In this document: in pieces, positions 59,871 through 64,000 of the stretch
Layout of the letters: each line of letters begins with the position of its first letter
Numbering within the stretch: position 1 is the first letter of the stretch
Assembly: GCA_000992695.1 (NCBI GenBank)
Contig: LBUS01000001.1
Location: 1 to 64,000 of the forward strand
DNA: 64,000 nt
Origin: Candidatus Peregrinibacteria bacterium GW2011_GWF2_38_29
GTDB lineage: Bacteria; Patescibacteriota; Gracilibacteria; UBA1369; UBA12463
Direction: 5' to 3'
Program-made: the position numbers and the translations under genes
Notes under the pieces: model-generated
What the model saw: only the letters and a program-made list of their open reading frames with translations
Told to the model about the DNA's origin: nothing
Database searches by the model: none

Positions 59871-61466
59871 CTAGATAACGGTTTTTAAATAGCAGGCTTC
59901 ACAGAAGACTTTTTGATGCCTTTCCGGAGGATAAGTTGATTCTATTTGCGCGCTACAATTTGAACATTTTTGAGCCCAGATTTTGCGAGGGTTTTTAAAG
60001 AAAAATCTCTGGTTATGGCGACAGCCCGGACAAAGCGTTGGATGCGGAAGCTGCATTATTTTATAGAATTGAATTTCTTGATTTACAAGCCTGTAGTTTT
60101 TGCCGCAAAATTCGCATGCAAGAATATCTTTTGAAGTTGGTTTTGCATATTCTTTAATGTCTTTTTCACGCCATCTATAGCCCTTTTCAAGAGCCTGTTC
60201 ACGCGTAATTGGACACCACTCCATAGCAATAGTTTCATTATATTCAAATGGTGAAAATTTGATTGGGAAAAATTCGCCGTATTCATTTGTGCGCTTCATG
60301 TGATCTATAATTCTTGGAATGAGTTTGCGATATTCTTCTTCCGAATATTGCTTATTTAAAATGCAAAATTTTTCACGCTTTAAACTTATGCAACCGAATA
60401 AATCCGATGAATAATAACATGCGCTACAATAAGAAATGTTATTGGAATAATGGCTGTAATAAGAGGTTTTGCAGTTATACATCTGAAGAGCGGACATGAC
60501 TTCATAAGACAGTTCTGGCTTGTAATAAATATTGTTGCAGTCAAAGCAAAATTTGGCATCACCTTCCGCACAAAATGCGCACTCTTCCGTGTCTTGCATA
60601 TCAAAACAAAGCTTGCTGTTTTTGCAGTGAGAAAGGTTATCTCCTGAGACATTTTCACAACTGATAATATCTGCGGCTTTATGGATTGAATCTGTTAAAA
60701 ATATTTTGCGAAGGTTGTGAAATGCTTTTTTATAGCCTTCACTTGTGCTTAATTTAAGCTCTTTTTTGGCTTTTTCAAAATCTTCTTTGGAATAGCTTTT
60801 ATTAAAAATTGAATATTCTTGATTGCGTAAATTGTAGCAAAAAATGCAATTTTGGCAGGATTTTAAATCATAACTAAAAAGACAATCTGAGCAGTTTTGG
60901 GATTGAACGAGTCCAATGCAGTGGTAACAATTATGGATATTTACGCAGTCATAACAAAGTTCGCTATCCCAAAGATAATCCGAATCGCAGCAATTTTTAT
61001 TGGCCTGCGCGAGCTTGCAATAATAGCAATCCTCAGCCTTTTCCGAGGCAATTGTCATATAACAATTTTTGCAATCGCTGGAAAAATTTGTGTATTCGGA
61101 ATTAACATTATTTAGACTGCCGGTGTTAAGTCGCGGAACGGAATTTTGAAGATCTTTGAATTGTTCGAAAAATGATTTTGTGAAATCAAAGTCGCGACCA
61201 TAATCTTTTGCATCCCATTTATCTCCAAAAAAACAATCGTTACAAAATTGCTTGAAAGGTTTATCTGAAGAATAAATTGCGATAACGTCTTTGCTACATA
61301 AATCGCATTTTCTGGCATATAGGCTGGATTCGTTGCGGACCGCAAGACGGCGCTGATAACGACAAGTTGGGCAAAGGGAAGGGTGCGGAACTTGAATTTT
61401 GGAATAAAATTCAGCGTCTTTGGAATTGATCTCAAACGGCTGTGCGCAATTATGACAGGCTTTCAT
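59871..61466 (-). CDS. Cys-rich repeat protein, paralog G
   Basis: MKACHNCAQPFEINSKDAEFYSKIQVPHPSLCPTCRYQRR; DFDFTKSFFEQF; two modules; C-terminal zinc-ribbon-like domain. Confidence 0.85.
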   Translation of the reverse strand: MKACHNCAQPFEINSKDAEFYSKIQVPHPSLCPTCRYQRRLAVRNESSLYARKCDLCSKDVIAIYSSDKPFKQFCNDCFFGDKWDAKDYGRDFDFTKSFFEQFKDLQNSVPRLNTGSLNNVNSEYTNFSSDCKNCYMTIASEKAEDCYYCKLAQANKNCCDSDYLWDSELCYDCVNIHNCYHCIGLVQSQNCSDCLFSYDLKSCQNCIFCYNLRNQEYSIFNKSYSKEDFEKAKKELKLSTSEGYKKAFHNLRKIFLTDSIHKAADIISCENVSGDNLSHCKNSKLCFDMQDTEECAFCAEGDAKFCFDCNNIYYKPELSYEVMSALQMYNCKTSYYSHYSNNISYCSACYYSSDLFGCISLKREKFCILNKQYSEEEYRKLIPRIIDHMKRTNEYGEFFPIKFSPFEYNETIAMEWCPITREQALEKGYRWREKDIKEYAKPTSKDILACEFCGKNYRLVNQEIQFYKIMQLPHPTLCPGCRHNQRFFFKNPRKIWAQKCSNCSAQIESTYPPERHQKVFCEACYLKTVI

Positions 61467-61547
61467 GCTTAAACTATAACTGCAGTTTGAAAAATTTCAA
61501 AGAAATTGAAAGCTTGTCAAATATGCATTGATTGAGACATAGCCTAT

Positions 61548-61595
61548 ACCTCCGTCCCCAATTTAACAATTTAACCGTCGACAACCTCCGTCCCC
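61548..61595 (-). repeat. REP-like direct doublet (61548-61559, 61584-61595)
   Basis: ACCTCCGTCCCC twice, 36 bp pitch. Confidence 0.85.
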
Positions 61596-61598
61596 GTG

Positions 61599-63620
61599 CT
61601 AAATTATCACGGGTAAGATCAGAGGTTTTCGATCGAGCTGTTTTATCGCAACTTTTTCAAGTTGGGTACAAATGTAATGTTTGATTTCGCCGCGCTTTAA
61701 ATCTTGGCGTTTCTTTGTAATTTCGCGATATGCACTTGCGGCAGTTTGCTTTAATTCTTCGATAACTTTTTCGGAATTTTTTAAGAAAACAAATCCGCGG
61801 GAAATGATATCCGGATCCGCAAACAGCTTTCCTGTTTTTGGATTAACCGGCAAAAGCACCATAACAATGCCATTTTCCGACATTTGCTTTCTTTCGTTTA
61901 AGATTTGCGTACCAATATCTCCGACTCCAAAACCATCAATCAATATATGTTGAAGGCTTACTTTTTGATTTGAGAAATGTGCACGACCGTGCGTTAATTC
62001 GAGAACGTCGCCGTTTTCAATAAGCACGATGTTTTCGTCTTTCATGCCCATCTCAAGTCCAAGAACTTTGTGCGCCTGTCTCATGAAATATTCGCCGTGA
62101 ATCGGAATGAGATACTTTGGTCGAATAAGGTCAATCATCATTTTCAAATCCTCCTGACAACCATGCCCAGAAACGTGAACGTCCATACTGCGATTGTGAA
62201 TAACTTTTGCGCCCATCTTTGATAAATTGTTGATGACGCTGACAACCGCGCGCTCGTTACCGATAATTGGATTTGCGGAAATTATAACCGTATCCATTGG
62301 CCTGATTTTGACTTGCTGATGCTCTTTTTCGGAAATACGTTTTAAGGAAGAATGATCTTCACCCTGACTTCCGGTTGTTAAAATAAGCACGTCTTTATCG
62401 GCAACACTGCTGACTGTGCGAATATCTTTTATTAAATCTTTTGGATAATGAATATATCCAAGCTTTGAAGCAATTTCGATGCTATCAACCATGCTTCTGC
62501 CGCTTAAGAAAACTTTTTTGTTATTCTTTGCTGCGATGTCTAAAATTTGTTGAATGCGTCCGATAAGCGATGAAAAGGATGCGATTATTACGCGACCCTT
62601 TGCACTTTCGATAAGCTCTGCAATTTTCATGCCAATCGAAGTTTCCGTCATTGTATGACCGGGTTCGAGAGCGTTTGTGCTTTCGGAAAATAATGCAAGA
62701 ATTCCTTTTGAACCAATTTGTGCAATTCTTTGAAGATCCGCGGGTTTTTGATCACGAGCAGGGGATTCATCAAATTTGAAGTCGCCTGTGTGAACGATTG
62801 AACCAACCGGAGTTTTGAGAACTATCGCTGTTGCATCCGGAATGCTGTGATTAACGCGGAAAAAACTTGCTTCAAATCTGCCGAGTCTTAAAAGTGCGTT
62901 ATCCGGATTAAACGTATGAAGCTTTACGCGCTTTTCCAAGCCAAATTCTTCAAGTTGTTTATTTATGAAACCGGCTGTTAATTTTGTTGCGAAAACCGGT
63001 GGAAAATTTAATCTTTCAATTAAATATGCGATGCCACCAATGTGGTCCATGTGGCCATGCGTGATTAAAATTCCGCGAATTCTGTGTTTTTTATCGTCGA
63101 GATAAGAAACGTCGGGGATAATATAGTCGATGCCCGGCATATCTGTTTCCGGAAATTGGAAGCCCATATCCACGATTACGATGTCTTGTTCATATTCGAA
63201 GACCATCATGTTTTTACCAACTTCATTCAAACCACCGAGTGGAATCACTTTTAAAACTCCTTTCTTGAAATTGGAGGATGGCGCTTTTTGAAAAGTCGCT
63301 GGCTCTTGGTTTGCTCCTTGAGCACTTTGTTGATGTGCGTTTTGTTGACGCACACTTTGCACTGCTCGGTCCGCCGGCTTGTCTTTTTGAACAAACTTAG
63401 CCTGTTGCATTATTCGCACGGGACGTTTATACGCCGTTTTATTATTAAAATTTCTTTTTGGCAAATTACGCATTTTGTTTGCGTTATGCTGTTTTTGTGC
63501 CAATGGCGCTTTTTGCGTCACTGACACTTTTGGTGCGCTGTGCACCCCTTTGATGTTACTCATTTTTGTCTTGTTAACTCTTATATTGTTCTTGTCCATC
63601 CATCTATCAATGTTGTCCAT
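61599..63620 (-). CDS. Ribonuclease J family
   Basis: VIPLGGLNEVGKNMMVFEYEQDIVIVDMGFQFPETDMPGIDYIIPD; ILITHGHMDHIGGI; LTTGSQGE. Confidence 0.94.
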   Translation of the reverse strand: MDNIDRWMDKNNIRVNKTKMSNIKGVHSAPKVSVTQKAPLAQKQHNANKMRNLPKRNFNNKTAYKRPVRIMQQAKFVQKDKPADRAVQSVRQQNAHQQSAQGANQEPATFQKAPSSNFKKGVLKVIPLGGLNEVGKNMMVFEYEQDIVIVDMGFQFPETDMPGIDYIIPDVSYLDDKKHRIRGILITHGHMDHIGGIAYLIERLNFPPVFATKLTAGFINKQLEEFGLEKRVKLHTFNPDNALLRLGRFEASFFRVNHSIPDATAIVLKTPVGSIVHTGDFKFDESPARDQKPADLQRIAQIGSKGILALFSESTNALEPGHTMTETSIGMKIAELIESAKGRVIIASFSSLIGRIQQILDIAAKNNKKVFLSGRSMVDSIEIASKLGYIHYPKDLIKDIRTVSSVADKDVLILTTGSQGEDHSSLKRISEKEHQQVKIRPMDTVIISANPIIGNERAVVSVINNLSKMGAKVIHNRSMDVHVSGHGCQEDLKMMIDLIRPKYLIPIHGEYFMRQAHKVLGLEMGMKDENIVLIENGDVLELTHGRAHFSNQKVSLQHILIDGFGVGDIGTQILNERKQMSENGIVMVLLPVNPKTGKLFADPDIISRGFVFLKNSEKVIEELKQTAASAYREITKKRQDLKRGEIKHYICTQLEKVAIKQLDRKPLILPVII

Positions 63621-63683
63621 AACACTTATATTATATCACGAAATAACGATACAGCACAACTGTCAAATGGGAAAGGGTAGAAC

Positions 63684-63732
63684 GGGGACGGAGGTATATC
63701 AATACTTTTTAGGTCGCCCAACCTCCGTCCCC
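63684..63732. repeat. REP-like inverted doublet (63684-63695 / 63721-63732)
   Basis: ACGGGGACGGAGGT ... ACCTCCGTCCCCGTG, 25-nt spacer. Confidence 0.85.
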
Positions 63733-63748
63733 GTGTTAGAATTGAAAT

Positions 63749-64000
63749 ATGCAAAAAACTGATAAAATAGCGATTCTCGGATATGGAACCGAAGGAGTTG
63801 CGCTCTATGAATACTTAAATGCGCACGGATTTAAAGATATTACGATTTGCGATCAGAAAGAAAGTCTGGAAGATGCGGAAGGCAAGGGCGGGAAGGTGCC
63901 GAAAGTTAAACTGCGCCTTGGGAAAAATTATTTGAAAAATTTGAGTGATTTTGATGTGATTTTTAGGAGCCCTGGAATAAAGTACCTGGATCCGGAAATT
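63749..64000 (+). CDS. murD: UDP-N-acetylmuramoylalanine--D-glutamate ligase, N-terminus only (runs off window)
   Basis: MQKTDKIAILGYGTEGVALYEYLNAHGF...LSDFDVIFRSPGIKYLDPEI. Confidence 0.75.
   Translation, partial: MQKTDKIAILGYGTEGVALYEYLNAHGFKDITICDQKESLEDAEGKGGKVPKVKLRLGKNYLKNLSDFDVIFRSPGIKYLDPEI

Noticed and set aside
44725-61466. Multiheme cytochrome interpretation of the Cys-rich proteins
   Set aside because: The CxxC motifs are mostly not followed by His, so CXXCH heme attachment is not supported
54730-63732. CRISPR array, because of short repeats at 36-37 bp pitch
   Set aside because: Core is only about 12 bp, orientation alternates, clusters hold 2-3 copies, no cas genes in the window

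Overview
The window is a 64 kb bacterial segment using the standard bacterial code (TGA is used as a stop). Gene content and style suggest a Candidate Phyla Radiation lineage, possibly Peregrinibacteria-like; that placement is inference. About two thirds is housekeeping: murB, murI, murA, partial murD, guaA, lysS, dnaB, argS, relA/spoT, ybeY, sod, an RNase J gene, a VirB2-like pilin, two TrmB-like regulators, four clear tRNAs and one odd tRNA-like locus. Two features stand out. (1) From about 44.7 to 61.5 kb there are seven same-strand paralogs of a very cysteine-rich protein family (about 530-575 aa when complete). They have zinc-ribbon-like ends and a repetitive Cys-rich core, and lie among a VirB4/TraG-like ATPase, a Fic protein, a toxin-antitoxin pair, a lone receiver domain and a Tyr-rich cupredoxin. 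The same region holds 12 copies of a GGGGACGGAGGT element, mostly in doublets at a fixed 36-37 bp pitch, and one copy truncates a paralog. (2) Two families of dispersed intergenic elements (3 copies and 2 copies, about 130-150 bp) keep their junction sequences while the stems differ by compensatory changes. This is the signature of selected RNA or ssDNA secondary structure, and I do not recognise either family. All homology statements are motif recognition by eye; no database search was run.
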